Source: Ulva prolifera (lineage: Eukaryota > Chlorophyta > Ulvophyceae > Ulvales > Ulvaceae). From it: 64,000 bases of DNA. The notes below the pieces were generated by a model. The model saw only the letters and a program-made list of their open reading frames with translations, was not told where the DNA came from and did not search any database. The first letter of the stretch is position 1. Every line of letters begins with the position of its first letter. Position numbers and translations under genes: made by a program. The DNA is taken from positions 3,823,810-3,887,809 of the forward strand of contig CM041197.1 of assembly GCA_023078555.1 (NCBI GenBank). Reading direction: 5' to 3'. Below, piece after piece: positions 45,605-57,339 of the stretch.

Positions 45605-45740
45605 TGGCCAGTCTGTCGCATGGCCGTGGTGGGCCAATTCTCTTCTCCCTCTCCCAAGGCAGACGTACAGAACCCAGGGATGTTGACCGTGCAGGGACGC
45701 AATTCTACAGAGGGCAGCGAAGCCGTCCCAGCCCCGGATC

Positions 45741-45835
45741 CTGTGGTGAATACTGGTTGATGAGCAAAGTCCCTGGGGGATGGGGGCCTGTGGTGAATAC
45801 TGGTTGATGAGCTAAGTCCCTGGGGGATGGGGGTG
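45741..45835 (+). repeat. Two direct copies of a 49-bp sequence
   Basis: TGTGGTGAATACTGGTTGAT and the following bases up to GGGGGATGGGGG are repeated once directly, with one difference. It is non-coding. Confidence 0.85.
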
Positions 45836-45981
45836 CCGGTAGCACAGCTGCGTGGGAGTACACTTTAATGCGGCGTGCAGTGTCCGCTAAGCCATCAAGC
45901 GTAGCACTTCCCGGCAGTATCAGCATAGTCACTTTGTTAATGCAGATGCTACGGGAATACGTCACAATTCTTCCCAGTTCG

Positions 45982-46046
45982 GCGGTAATACAATGACGGT
46001 GGGCCACATCACTGTCGGTAATACAATGACGGTGGGCCACATCACT
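45982..46046 (+). repeat. Two direct copies of a 32-bp sequence
   Basis: CGGTAATACAATGACGGTGG plus the next twelve bases occurs twice in tandem. It is non-coding. Confidence 0.85.
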
Positions 46047-46519
46047 GTACAGTGATGCAACCCCGTCTACTAGTGCCATACGCTCTGCTATAATGCAGGG
46101 GTTGACCGTTGTACCCCTCTAATCCTACAGCGCCGACCTGGTGTAGCCGTTGAGGATTGATAGGATTTTTACACGAAATAACGATTAGAATACTGAGTCG
46201 AACTCCGTACGCAAACTGTGGCGTCTTGTCTTCTGCAGACAATGTGTTCAGAACAGTTTCAGCTGTGCCTGCCTGGCAGCAGCCCGCAGCGCTGCAGATA
46301 CACCGAGGTTCAGTGCAGCTGCAGCGAAATGGCATCACCTGGCCTGTGGCGTCGGAATGTCCCGGATGCCACCCTTCAGTGACTCATACACGCGTCTTCA
46401 GCGAAATAGCCATCAGCTTGTTATACTGCTGACTCAGGGTAGCCACTACCGGGCTCGCCTTCTCCAGGAAGGTGTCAAAGCGCGCCTGCAGGTACCACTC
46501 CCTGCAGATCCATCAGCTT

Positions 46520-47104
46520 CATCAGGCAAAGGTCCCCACCGGGCCTCCAAGGGGGTGCCAGAGGATAGATGGTGACAATGCTGCGGTGGACATGGCAGGT
46601 GCATCGAGTCGCCCGCACCTCAGCCCCTCTTCGGAAAGGTCGTTGAATGGCGGTGTCTGGAGGTGGCGGTCCCACCTAGCGTCGGCTAGCATCTTGGTGC
46701 CGTCCTCGACTGACAAGTGTCCCAACTTGTCGCCCCCTCTCCCGCCTCGGTGCCACTCTTGAATGAGGGCTCGAGTGAGGACGATACGGTACAGCACCGC
46801 GTGCTGCACCTTGACGCGGTTGGTGAGTAACAGGACCCTTCGAGTCGCCTCGTAACCGTGGATGTCACTGCTGAACACAGTTCCCCCCTCCTGTCGCATG
46901 CGGTGGATGACGTCGCACACAGCGTCGGCCAGCATGCATGTGAAAATCCCGCAGTCGTGGCCGTTTGGTTGCTGCGGGGTTCCTCCAACCTGGACACCAC
47001 TGGGGGACGGTTATAATGCTAATGTTACGTCAACAGATCAGGTCCACCGCAGACCTTGGACGCGGGGTGGTTCCAAAGCAGTACGCTGTCCGGTTTCGGG
47101 CAGA

Positions 47105-47135
<31 letters not shown>

Positions 47136-47589
47136 AGTCTGGTGGGCGCAATCAGAGGGTGCTGTTGTGTCAACGATTGCAGTCCATTTGGTAATATGCG
47201 CGACTGTCAAGGGTCAGAGGACAGCATCTGTGTGGATGGTATCGCAGGAGAACAGTGGGACGTGGGCATTGTACCTTCGCCAACTTCAGGGTTATCCTAG
47301 CGGTGGATTCGGTCGGCCGGGTGGCCAGTCGGACGTTGTGTCGGCGGCCCACTGCTTTTACCCGAGGCCGGGTGGTAGATGGGGGGTCTTCCGGGGGGGA
47401 GGGGGCCCGGCCCTCGGGGTAGTCAAGCGCCATGCACAGAGCCTCACTCAAGACGTCCCTGGCCCGTTCAGCGGTCCCTGAGTCGGCGCTTATCAGGCTG
47501 TCAAAGAACGACACAGTCGGCGCCTTATTCTGCTTCATACGCCCTGCATTATGGCTGAAACGTCAGTAGTGGCGTTCAGTGGGCGTCTT

Positions 47590-47626
<37 letters not shown>

Positions 47627-49577
47627 TATGACAGTCCCTCGCACAGCAGGTTACCTCATCACATTGTCAGCTGCTGCGGGAGAGCGTACATGGGTGCCAG
47701 ATGACAGCCAACATCCAGTGGCTGTTCCGGGGAACAGGGACTAAGACGCATTCTTGCTCAAAGGTGTGAGCTCTGAACATCCACCGCCCCATAAATCTGG
47801 TGCGTCCGCTTGACCAGTCTGCGTCCGCATCCCCAGTACATATCCCAGCCATATTCTGGCTAGGCGTTGCAATGACGCCCTGCCCGGCCAGCGCGACACA
47901 CCTACTCAAGGCGTAGTCAACGTGTGCACTCTCGGCCCATGCGGTGGGCCAGCCTCTCGCGAGGGTGTCCAGACCGACTGTAACAGACACCCGAGCATCC
48001 CCAAAATGCCCTAGCTGCAAGGTCACACCGCCCACCACATTCGGGAACCTCTCCCCATCCTCGTCGCCGGAGGACACTACGGTCGGTTCAGCTGCCTCCT
48101 GCGTTGTGTCGGCAGCGGATGAACCGGCGTCTTTGGAAGTGGACCCCCACTGCTGCCTCAGCTTGCCCGGAGGCTTTGCAGGGAGGTTTGTGACCCAATC
48201 CGGTGGCACCACCGGAGGGTGTGCCAGGAGGGATGCTGACAGCCGCGGGACGTCCGGGGCAGGAGGAAGTGCGGACAGGATAGGCCCCTCTTGACCGGGT
48301 GCTGGACAAGCAGGCTCCGGAGAGGACCGGAGCGGGGGGGGGGCCTCGCCGATGGAGCAGATGGCTGCACCGACTGGGGCAGGTTGGGGCCCCTCGCTAG
48401 GGCCATCCTCAGGGGTGACGGATGGAACCTGATTGGCATCGTCCAGCCGTGGCGGCGGCAGACAGCCACTGGTCCGCGATGGCGACGGCGGCCTCACAGG
48501 GCCAACCGGCTGTGGGGACTGCGGGGGCAACGCCACAGGGGGAACCCTTACTGCAGCCGGCCCCTCTGGCGGCGGATGATCCCGGCTAAGGATCTGCGCT
48601 ACGGCCGCAGCCCCCCCCCGTGCGGCACCCCGTGCCCCCCTGCGCAACCTAATTCGTGCGGGCTGCTGCAGATTGGTGCCCCGAACTGCGCGCCCTCTAC
48701 CCGGTGCCCTTGCCCCTTCTGCCTCGCCAACCCGCTGCTGCTGCCGCAGATTGGTGTGTCTGCCACGCCCCTGCCTTCGGTCACCCGGGCCTATACTGGT
48801 GGCTATGGACTCTGTTGGCGGCGGGGCAGCGACTGCACCCGGTCCTGGGGCTGTGGCGGTGCCGGTGACGCCCCCAAGAGCGGCGTCGGGTCCCCCCCGG
48901 TCTTCACCGTCCGACCCGCCCGCCCCACCCCTCTCTAGCTGTAACGCCAACATGGGCGCCTGCAGAGGCCCCACCTGAACCTCGGAGCGAGGCCACTTAG
49001 GATTTGGAGTCCGTGCTAAGTTTGCCTCGCACTGTATCCACTCGCAGATCAAGTCTGTCCCGCCCGTGTGCCGCACACGTTCGAGCAGGCCGCCAGCGTC
49101 TTCTATGATGCCCGCGCCGACCTGGCAAGACCGGTACAGCACGATCTCCTCTGGCTTGCACGGGGCCTTAGTATGGACCGCGCGCTCGAATGCGATCATC
49201 CGGAGGTCGTGCCAGAGGGATTTCATCTTCTGCTCTACCCGCGCGGCGTGGTCGGCGGTTTGTGAAGCCTCTACACTCTCCTTCATCGCCCGGATCGAGT
49301 CCAGGTACATTTCTAACCCTTCCCCCCCGGCCTCCACTATAGAGCCCACCATGGTAACATCTACAGTCGTTAATAGGTAGGCGTTGGCCATGAAGTCTAT
49401 CGGGAACCCGGGCTTCCGGGTACAGATCGTTAGTGCTGGGATCGGCTGGCCAGGCGTCCAGTTACCCTTCAGGGCGGTTTCCAGGAACCGCTTGAAAGAC
49501 GAGTCACACGAACGGTTACTACGAATTGTCGCAAGGTAGGCCCGCAAGTCCCTGTCCGTTATCATACTGGCACACAT
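46520..49577 (-). CDS. Ulp1/C48-type cysteine protease gene, unit 2
   Basis: Start at the ATG at 49575-49577. The first exon runs to about 47690. It has an N-terminal helical region with a DLRAYLATIRSNRSCDSSFK segment, a long Pro/Arg-rich middle, and a C-terminal protease start ending FEQECVLVPVPRNSHWMLAV. The last carries the catalytic His of the Ulp1 pattern (P-x-x-x-x-HW-x-L-x-V). An exon at about 47530-47170 supplies SFFDSLIS, matching the Asp position. The catalytic Cys region should lie near 47.0-47.2 kb but is not clear, and G tracts at 47107 and 47592 disturb the reading. A further exon at 46935-46520 contains a VKVQHAVLYRIVLTRALI segment. Ulp1-like proteases cleave SUMO-type conjugates and are often carried by CACTA and related transposons. 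Confidence 0.6.
47107..47135 (+). repeat. Homopolymer G tract (29 G)
   Basis: An uninterrupted run of 29 G within the protease gene region. Confidence 0.9.
47592..47624 (+). repeat. Homopolymer G tract (33 G)
   Basis: An uninterrupted run of 33 G in what is probably the intron between the His exon and the Asp exon of the protease gene. Confidence 0.9.
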
Positions 49578-49799
49578 CGTGTGGACTGTACACCGCACAG
49601 AAACGTTCTATCCGCGCTATCGCGACGCAGTCTTCCTACATCAACTGCATCAGACCTTGCACCTACCATTAATCTGTCCGCTGGACCTGCGACGTGCACT
49701 AACAGACGACACCGACGCTTGAAGAGGGAGCGAAAGTGGCCACGAGCGCACGCCGCAGGACGTGGGTTGTATGGCTCCAACGAGGGTGGCGCCTGTAGA

Positions 49800-52700
49800 C
49801 ACGCACTGGCGGGGACTCTGGTCCCCCCCGTGGCCCTCTGGCAAGTATGGACAATGCAAAGTGGGCACAACTGGGATTGCAGTCAACTGGGATTGCTGAC
49901 GAAGGCATATGCGGCGGTGGTCTTGTACAATTACACAGTTCGGCCAGAAGCCTTGTTCGCAGTGGCCCAATACTGCACATTTTGTGCACCCCTCCGGACT
50001 GGAACTAACTGGCATGGAACTGCGTCCAAGTCTACGACGTATCTGCCGGCATATGCCCGAGACCCCCTGTTTGCACCCGCCACACCGAAAAACTCAGGGG
50101 GGCGTTTCAACACGGGATCAGGGGCGCGGGCTCCCGGGGTGGCTGGCAAGGTGCAATTATACAGATCAGCAACCCCCAGGTACAATGGGTTTGGTTTCGC
50201 AACACATGACACGCAACACACGCCATCCGGGGCTGCAGACACGCCCTCGTGAAATACTGCAGTTCCCCGACGAAATACGTCACTGTCCCGCCACCCCCGT
50301 CCCCGTCCCCCCCAATGAGGTACCTCAAGAGGCACCACTTGTTGTCTTTCTTCCCTTGCGTACCCTGTTGCGCGCAGCTGAACATGTCTGCAACGCGGGA
50401 TTGCATCTGGTGGAACTTCATCAGTGTCACTGTGCCCTCACGGCGAGCCTCATCAACAGTGCCATTCACCTTCAGGCCCAGAGCTCGGTGGATGGCCGCG
50501 CGACGTGCATATCCAACCCCCAGGCGACAGTGAGTTGGCCAGCCCTCATCCTGTAGGGAATCCTGATGGAAGAGGAGGTACGGCAGCCCTGTCAGCTCAT
50601 CTCCCACGAAGTCAAGGGGGAGGACCTCTGCAGTCTCAGACTGGGCAGGAGCCCTGCCCACCCCGACGACCCTGCCGGAGATCCGGTCGCTGTCAACTGA
50701 TTGATCCCCGTCAGCGGATCTTCCATTGCGAGTTCGTGCCCGCCGGCGTTTCTCCGTCGCTATGGCATCCGACAGTGAGGTCATGGCAGCAGGCAGTGAA
50801 GCTGCATCATGTAGCAGCCGCATACATGTGCGGCGCAGCAGTTCATCGCTCACGTATACTTGTTCAGGGCAACGAGTCGATCGATATTTGATCAGCCTCT
50901 TCAAGAGCTGGACCATCCGCTCGATCCAGAATTCAAGACTGAAGAAGGATGCACCGCAGCACCTCACCTGATCCGGGAGGTGACAAGCTGCCAGATGCAG
51001 CTTGTACGTGCTGAGAGCGGCGCCCTCAAACGTCTCCTCCGCCAGCTTGGCGTACTGCAGCATCAATCGCTGTGCTTCCGTGATTCGGGCCGGTGTGTGC
51101 TGACCCTCTTCATATCTGAGAAAGTAGAGGGCCCCTGCTCGCAGGAGCCCCCACGACTGCTCAAACACACTGCGTATGCATTTCTCGGAGGCTTTCCACG
51201 GGAGATCGTGCATGAGGTACAGCGAGAATGTCTCGGTGAAGGCCAGCCAGTCTTCCATGAGCCAGCGACTGCGGTGCCTACGCAAACAGTCACCCTGACT
51301 CAGACGGGCTGCTTCAACAGGAGTGCACATGGTTCCTGCAGCTGTGTCCAAGTAACAGTCCGACAAATGGCGCAGCCTCGGATGCGAGCAGGGTGTGCAG
51401 GCGATGGGACTGCGCACTTGGTGATGTCGGTGTACACCTTCTTGAAAAGAGAGGTCTGCATGATGTGGGGCGCTCTGGCAGCTATCGCCTTGACGACATC
51501 CTCTGGCAGTCGGAGCAGGGCCCGGAGGCCAGTCAATGGCGCCTTCTTGGACTTCTTCCGGCCCAGGGGAGGGAGCCACTGGTTCCAGAAGTCCATGAGC
51601 ACACCGAGCAGAAACACGTGCGCCACTCCGAGCCGGAAGAAACGGCAGGGACTGCAACGCCACAGCGTATTTCATAATCAACTCCAGACTCAAGGGCGAG
51701 GCAGGCAGCAGCAGGCTGGGGGTGCTCGTACTTGAAGTTGGAGAGGAGACTGAACAGCGGAGAACGTTTCACCCCCAGTAGCTTGTACTCATCTTTGGCG
51801 AGCTTGGCCCTGGACTTCGGTGTCTTCCGGTCGCAATAGCGTTTCAAGGTTGGTGCGTGGACCTGCACTACCACAGGCCTGGCCAGGGTTACCACAAGAA
51901 AAGAGCCGTATCACCAACGACGCTTGTTCGGTGACAGAGGGGTTGGCAAGATGAGTTGCGGTGCACAGAGGGGGGGCAGGGGAGTAGGCGGCATGTGCAC
52001 AGTTTGCATTCTATGACACTGTAGATGGAATTGCACCTGGGCAGCGATCTTGTCGCCCTTTCGGCCCCTGGCCAGGATCTCTGCCGCCGAGTACTTCAAG
52101 CGGTTGTCAGACTCCCAGGACGAGGGCTGCACATGCCGGGGCTCAGACCACGCGGTCCGCGGAGGGTTGCCACCAGTGTCCGGTTGTACACTCCCAGGCA
52201 CCATCCGGGGGTTTGCAGCCGAAGACGCTGCTTCTTCCTCCGGGGTGAGTGATTTCCCTTTCAGAGGCCCGTCGGCATAGCAGGGCACGGGCTGGTGCAG
52301 AGGGTGATGGTGTCCCATCCACCTGTGTGGCATGCATGATAGCAGTTATAAGCAGGACAGGTACGTGAGACAGCACTAGCAGGAAAGAGATTACAAACGT
52401 AAGTGAACACCCCGGACCTGACAGTGTTGGAGGGGTAATCCCACACGCCGTTTTGGGCACATCTGAAACATGCCCTCTTCGCTGTATGGCCGATGCTGTT
52501 GGTAAGTTTCTCCAGCCATGGGATATCCCCCTCCACACAGCACATCACCGGCCACACGTGCAGTACCTCGCCCCCTGGCAGTGTGATTTCGAGTGCCTCA
52601 CCCCCAGCTCCTGCACTCCAGCCATCACGTGGTGCGGGGGCCAGACGCTACGTGATCGGGAACTGTACACATCACCCGGCAGTGACCAAGAAGACAAGGT

Positions 52701-54457
52701 GAGTGCGCGCCCGGATCATGCTTCTTGAAGAACGCCATCACGGACTCCAGAATGCTGGCCATGCATGTTGGTTCGGATGGCCCCTCCACCACTCCAAGGG
52801 GAATCCAGGCCACATTGGTACTTGAGAGATGGGGCGGCAGGTCAAGCAGGCGGATCCCCCAGATGGTGACACCGTGCTGCTTGTTGACATACAGCTGGGC
52901 CCCGTCCCCCCCTGCAGGAAAAGCGACTGTCGGGACACGAGGCAGAGGGTCTCAATTCGCGGAGTTGCATAGGCGTGCCGTTTCGGTGTGCCTGATAGCC
53001 ACCTGCTCAGATGAGGAGGTGGAGCGCACCGAGGCTGAACAGCAGGACAAGCTCCCTATGCTTTGGCTTCAGGATTTTGCCCCCACACGCCAGGTTGAGG
53101 GCCTTTCCAGCCGGGGAGTTGAGGAAGCTGCTTTTGTCTTTGACAGCTGTTGCCCTGGCTTCCCGTACGCTCGTCAGCAGCCCCGGCTGCAGGAGGAGGT
53201 CTTTCAGCGAGGCTTCTTCGCCAAAGAAGAAAGCTGAGCGCACTGGGACACCCTTCCCTGTGAGATCGACATCGAATCGCTGTTGACAACAACCAGGGGT
53301 TCCGCAGGTGTCCGCCAAATGCTGGTGATGGTCACCCGGATCAAGTGGGGGGAACAAGGTCCAGCATTGGGGACAAACGTGGCGCGTCACAGAGGAAACA
53401 GGCGGGACACCCAACACCGCCTTGACGAGGTGAAAGGAGGGGGGGAAAAAGTTGCCATCGGGTAGCAGGAGGTAATGTATGAACCTGCACCACGTATCGA
53501 CGACCACGTCTTGTATGCGAAAGAGGCTCTTCAACTGGGCAATCCACATGCACACCGTGAGGACGGTGAGGGCGCTGCCAGTGTATATGTGTTTCATGCG
53601 TTGGTCATGCCACCAGGCGCCCGTGCCCTTACGGGCCCCTGTGGTGGGGAGCGGGCCGTCGTCATCCGCCTCCTGCATGGGCAACGATGCGGCCAGTCCC
53701 ACGGAGGAGTACGAGCGGATTCACAGCATTGCATGTAATGGAAGATGAGGACACACCTCGGATTCGTCTGAACTGTAGTCCGTCTCTGAGGAGAAGGCAA
53801 TGGAGTCTGCGTTTGAGGTGTATGAGTCGGCGTCTGAAAATTGTGCGGGGCCCTCGGCATAGTCACTTTCGGACGGTGGGGGCAGCTGTATCACAATCCC
53901 AACACATCAGAGTTGCTTTGGGCGAGCAGGCAGGATACAGCTGAGGGACAGACGCGCTGACACCCATGGCCATCGTGATCACGAGCCGCTGTCAGGCCGA
54001 ACTGCATCATGATCAGGCAAACCGGGACTTAGCACGGTCAACTACCGAAGGTACGCACGTCGAAGAGGTCGTCGGAGTGGGCAGGCTCATCGGGGGGACC
54101 CCCTATGTCTGGAGGTGATGGGGATCTCCCAGAGGGACCGGCCCCGTCGTGTCTGCCGCTGCGGTCATCATCGGCAGTAGCGGAGGTCGGGCCAGCGGCT
54201 GGCCTCGAGTCTGGGCCCGCGACGTCGTGTCCACCAGCGGCTCTCCGCGATGTGGCTGCTGCACTCAGTCGACGGCTGCAAGGACCGTGATGGTTTTGGG
54301 CGGTGTTGTGCCTCTGAAACTTCTCACCACAGGCTAGACACTGGTATTTAAACGGTTCCTTCCCCGTCGGCTCGGGAGGGGTCAGGCGCTTACAGTTCGC
54401 TTTGGCAACCAATTCGTTCACCTCCGCCCTCTTCAGTCTATTCGCCGAACCGGCCAT
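49800..54457 (-). CDS. CACTA-like (CMC, Tnp2-type) transposase gene, unit 2
   Basis: Start at the ATG at 54455-54457 in ACCATGG. Exons by content: finger exon 54457-54050, acidic exon 53900-53757, Cys-rich exon 53702-53030, about 52920-52700 (AQLYVNKQHGVTIWGIRLLD), about 52610-52400 (VEGDIPWLEKLTNSIGHTAK with a CFRC pair), about 52310-52020 (NRLKYSAAEILARGRKGDKI), about 51870-51420 (FLLGVLMDFWNQWLPPLGRK), about 51400-50250 (TYKLHLAACHLPDQVRCCGA, then VTYFVGELQYF) and about 50150-49900 (AGRYVVDLDAVPCQLVPVRR, then NKASGRTV). The order equals unit 1. The protein would bind element ends through the finger and catalyse excision and insertion as a DDE enzyme. Frames change only at plausible splice sites, so the gene may be whole. 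The 3' end is approximate. Confidence 0.75.
50250..51400 (-). CDS. Unit 2 transposase: long C-terminal exon
   Basis: An open stretch of some 380 codons with WLMEDWLAFTETFSLYLMHD, FEQSWGLLRAGALYFLRYEE, YKLHLAACHLPDQVR and a WIERMVQLLKRLIKYRSTRC segment ending PEQVYV. This matches the region after the catalytic core of Tnp2 proteins (HL-x-x-x-R ... ER-x-x-x-x-LK ... PE). A basic patch (KRRRARTRNGR) may be a nuclear localisation signal. Confidence 0.7.
53030..53702 (-). CDS. Unit 2 transposase: Cys-rich Tnp2 N-terminal exon
   Basis: Encodes FPPSFHLVKAVLGVPPVSSV, then CPQCWTLFPPLD and TCGTPGCCQQRFDVD. The pattern S-x-H/Y-x-x-K-x-L, CP-x-C, C-x3-C-x3-RF is that of the Tnp2 N-terminal block. The first 60 residues (GAWWHDQRMKHIYTGSALTV) may include the helical part before it. 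Confidence 0.7.
54050..54457 (-). CDS. Unit 2 transposase: first exon with zinc finger
   Basis: Encodes KYQCLACGEKFQRHNTAQNH, then HGPCSRR: a C-x2-C-x12-H-x3-C finger near residue 40, then a Ser/Pro/Ala-rich tail. The unit 3 ORF at 63732 has the same finger spacing with the shared TAQNH. A donor-like GTACC follows near 54050. Confidence 0.75.
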
Positions 54458-54794
54458 GGTAGCCAGCAGTACTTAAGCATTCTTGTGACGAGGTTCAACA
54501 ATAGCGCGGCCTCTGGTGTTTGTCGTCCCTATGATGGCATTACGTCCCACGAAGACCTCCCTGTCGCATCCCATGTTCGCCCTGACGCCACAATCCCTGG
54601 CGAGGCGCCGGGGTATCGAGGCAGCCAAACCTTTGAAGGCGGACCGCGCGACGACGCTACATCGGCATACCATTCAAAGCACGGAGCAGCAAAGCATGTG
54701 CGAATGACGCGATATGTTAGCTGTGCCTACGATACGACCATCCACAGTACCGGCCATAGACGTGTGTTAATTCCGCTTTGTCTAATCATCCACC
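54458..54794. promoter_or_regulatory. Shared divergent promoter region, unit 2
   Basis: The 337 bases between the transposase ATG (minus) and the accessory gene ATG (plus). Unit 3 has the same arrangement with 330 bases. No TATA box is obvious. The conserved spacing and divergence imply a bidirectional promoter. This is inference from layout. Confidence 0.5.
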
Positions 54795-57339
54795 ATGTCC
54801 AACCTGCAGTTCACGTTCCTCCGCGCGGCGCCCGTCGTCATCGAGAAAGAAGTTGTAGATGACGCAGACAACGGAGCAGGGATGCTTGACGTGCTGGTCA
54901 GCAACGTGTGGAGCAGAGGTGCCGGCGTCGACGGGTTGACTTTGACGTCAACCGTCGACAAAGACAGCTCCGTTGATATCGACAGTGTCGAGAAACTGAT
55001 GACGTGCGTAAAGTACTTCTTCAGGAAAGGCACAATCGCTGGACTGCTGAAGCCGCCCGTGCTGGTGAAGGCGCTGGGCAAGGGCAGAGGGAGCGTGGGA
55101 CAAGCGTCGGCAGCCGTCGGCACTGCACACTCCACAGCTACGGCCTTGACTGCGGACCCCGAAGCTGCCAGGCGGTGGGAAACGATGAAGGATGCGGTGA
55201 TGATGTGGACGGAAGGGATGAGATCCAAGGTGGCGGGAATGGCCGATGCCCACACGCGAGGCAAGAAGGTGCAGGCACTAGTGAACCTGGCCCTCCCAGA
55301 CGACGAGAAGGTGTGGGTCGGGAGTATTCTAACGAAAACACAGGCGGACGCACTCGGCAAAGCTGCACATGGGGTACGGCTGCTGTCTCCGACTAACAAC
55401 GTGATTGCAAACTGGGGTCCACTACCACCCCGTCAGGGCCACGGGATCGCATGCCACCGACTGTCAGTGTAGTGTCTTGGCACGTCAGAGTCGCCATTCG
55501 CGGTCAGTATGCAGTGACGGATATCGTGTACAGGTCGGCAGAACAGGTGAAGCGTACGAAGCTGCTACTAATATCAATCATGCTTTCTACCGCCAGCACG
55601 CCCATTTGAACGCCGTGACCAAAGAGTGTGCCTCTGCTGATGCTCGGGTTATGCCGTACCTGTTGCCGTGCCCAACGGTGGCGGAGAAGGGAAGCACACA
55701 GTATCCGCCCAAACGGAGGTGACCCGATGTGCAGTAAGTTTTCGAGACGGGCGTGGGACCATAACACGGGCCTGCGGAGGAATCCCAGCGCCCGCGAGCA
55801 GAGGAAGCTGCTCGCGGCAATGAATGTGTTCCAGAACACCAAGGCATGTCCTCCACCTTGGTCAGAGTTGGAGTGGCCATTCGGCGAATGGCCACCCCAG
55901 CGCGAATGCATTGTGTTGCACTGCACGCGGCCGGAGTGGCCATTCGCCGAATGGCCACTCCAGCGCGTCATGCATTGTCTTGCACTGCACGCGCCCGGAG
56001 TGGCCATTCGGCGAATGGCCACTCCAGCGCGTCATGCATTGTGTTGCACTGCACGCGCCCGGAGTGGCCATTCGGCGAATGGCCACTCCAGCGCGTCATG
56101 CATTGTGTTGCACTGCACGCGCCCGGAGTGGCCATTCGCCGAATGGCCACTCCAGCGCGTCATGCATTGTGTTGCACTGCACGCGCCCGGAGTGGCCATT
56201 CGCCGAATGGCCACTCCAGCGCGGCGCGGCCTGCTTGAATCCGCACTTGCATGGCCACTGACCTGCCAATCGGCGACTGTGTTCCAACCAATGTGGTTCG
56301 TGCGCAGTTCACCGTGAGAGGAGACCGCTTCCCTATCGATAGCGAACCCATGAAAACCCCCGAGGCCTGGGCTATGGAGGACGGTGAGTATGTGTGCGAA
56401 GGAATCGCCAAGGTTGCTGCGGCCCGGCGCGCCCTCGAAGGGACCGTTGACTCTCCCGTCCAACGGGGCAAGAGACAAAGGAAGACCGAGAAGGTACAAT
56501 CTCACCACACGCTGTACTGCCTGCCTGAGGTTGGCCATCAAGTGGTACCGGGATTGTACGGGCGCCTGTGTGAGCGGCATGTGCCATCATTCGAGGCAGC
56601 CATGCGTGTACAGGCTCCTACCGCATCGAAGTCAGGAAGACGGGGCACTCATTCCAACAGCGGACGGCGCACAATGCTCGCTGACTTTTCTCCCCGGCGG
56701 CCAGGGCTAGAACCAAGGGCAGACCGCACTGCTGATAAGGACAGTGAGCACCAGCCGGACGTGGAAGAGGTGGGTCACGATCAGATGGGTGAAGAGGAAG
56801 AGCCTGATTCTTCCCAGCGGGCAGACGATCGATGCGAGTCCCCGGAGATGGAGTTACAAGCCGCAGCGCCGGTATGTCCTCTTATGATTTGTGCCAATTG
56901 ACGCCTAGTCCGATTGTACTTGCCCCACCCATCATCAGACCAGGTGTAAGAGCGCCTGTACATTGCAGAAGTCCAACAAAGCTCTTGAGAAGCGAAAGGC
57001 CAAGGCAGAGAAGGAGGCCGCCCACCAAGCGCGTAGGGATATTCGGAAAAAGATTGAGGATTGCGAGGCTAAGCTGGCAAGGCATCAGCCGAGAAGCAAG
57101 GGTGCGAGTGTGCAGAAATTAAAACAGCAGCTTGGTGTATTGACGGTATGTCACTACCCCGATACACTTGATCTGACATGTGACACCAATGCCTGCAATT
57201 GTAGCACTATTTGTGTGACAGTCGCTCAGACCACGAATGCATTAGAGCCGTGCACTCATGCAGCTGGTATTGCATGCAGGCCGAGTTGTCAAAGGTGCAA
57301 GACTCCTTAATTGACGGCTTCCCGGACGAGGGCGAGTAG
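54795..57339 (+). CDS. Accessory gene of unit 2 (unrecognised, coiled-coil C-terminus)
   Basis: Exon 1 is 54795-55373, 193 codons from CACCATGTC to a phase-0 donor (GGG|GTACGG). It is homologous to exon 1 of the unit 3 gene: MLDVL, then IDSVEKLMTCVKYFFRKGTI against VDNVESLKTCISFYFQKGKI, and PPVLV. Later exons: about 56250-56492 (PMKTPEAWAMEDGEYV, matched by TMKSAAQWAREDGVYV in unit 3), about 56590-56870 (acidic, ending QAAAP), about 56970-57145 (coiled coil with LEKRKAKAEKEAAHQARRDI) and 57280-57339 (AELSKVQDSLIDGFPDEGE, then TAG). A Lys-rich exon near 55730-55868 runs straight into the palindrome array. No known domain. A DNA-binding or regulatory partner of the transposase, like the second proteins of plant CACTA elements, is a guess. 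Confidence 0.65.
55870..56222. repeat. 64-bp palindromic tandem array, six copies (unit 2)
   Basis: Units start at 55870, 55933, 55997, 56061, 56125 and 56189. Each is a 28-bp palindrome GGAGTGGCCATTCG-CGAATGGCCACTCC followed by a spacer with CATGCATTG and CACGCGCCC. The centre is GC or CG by copy (GGCGAA or GCCGAA), as if the centre flips. The array lies between exons of the accessory gene, at the same relative place as the array in unit 3. Confidence 0.93.

Noticed and set aside
49577-54457. Kyakuja-Dileera-Zisupton family instead of CACTA for unit 2
   Set aside because: A neighbouring Ulp1-like protease occurs in both groups, but the N-terminal Cys block, the HL-x-x-x-R / ER-x-x-x-x-LK block and the order of parts fit Tnp2-type CMC transposases better. 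Not fully excluded.
55824-56261. Open frames through the 64-bp array of unit 2
   Set aside because: Same reason: a repeat artefact. The possibility that the first few codons (EWPFGEW) read on from the preceding exon is noted but not supported.
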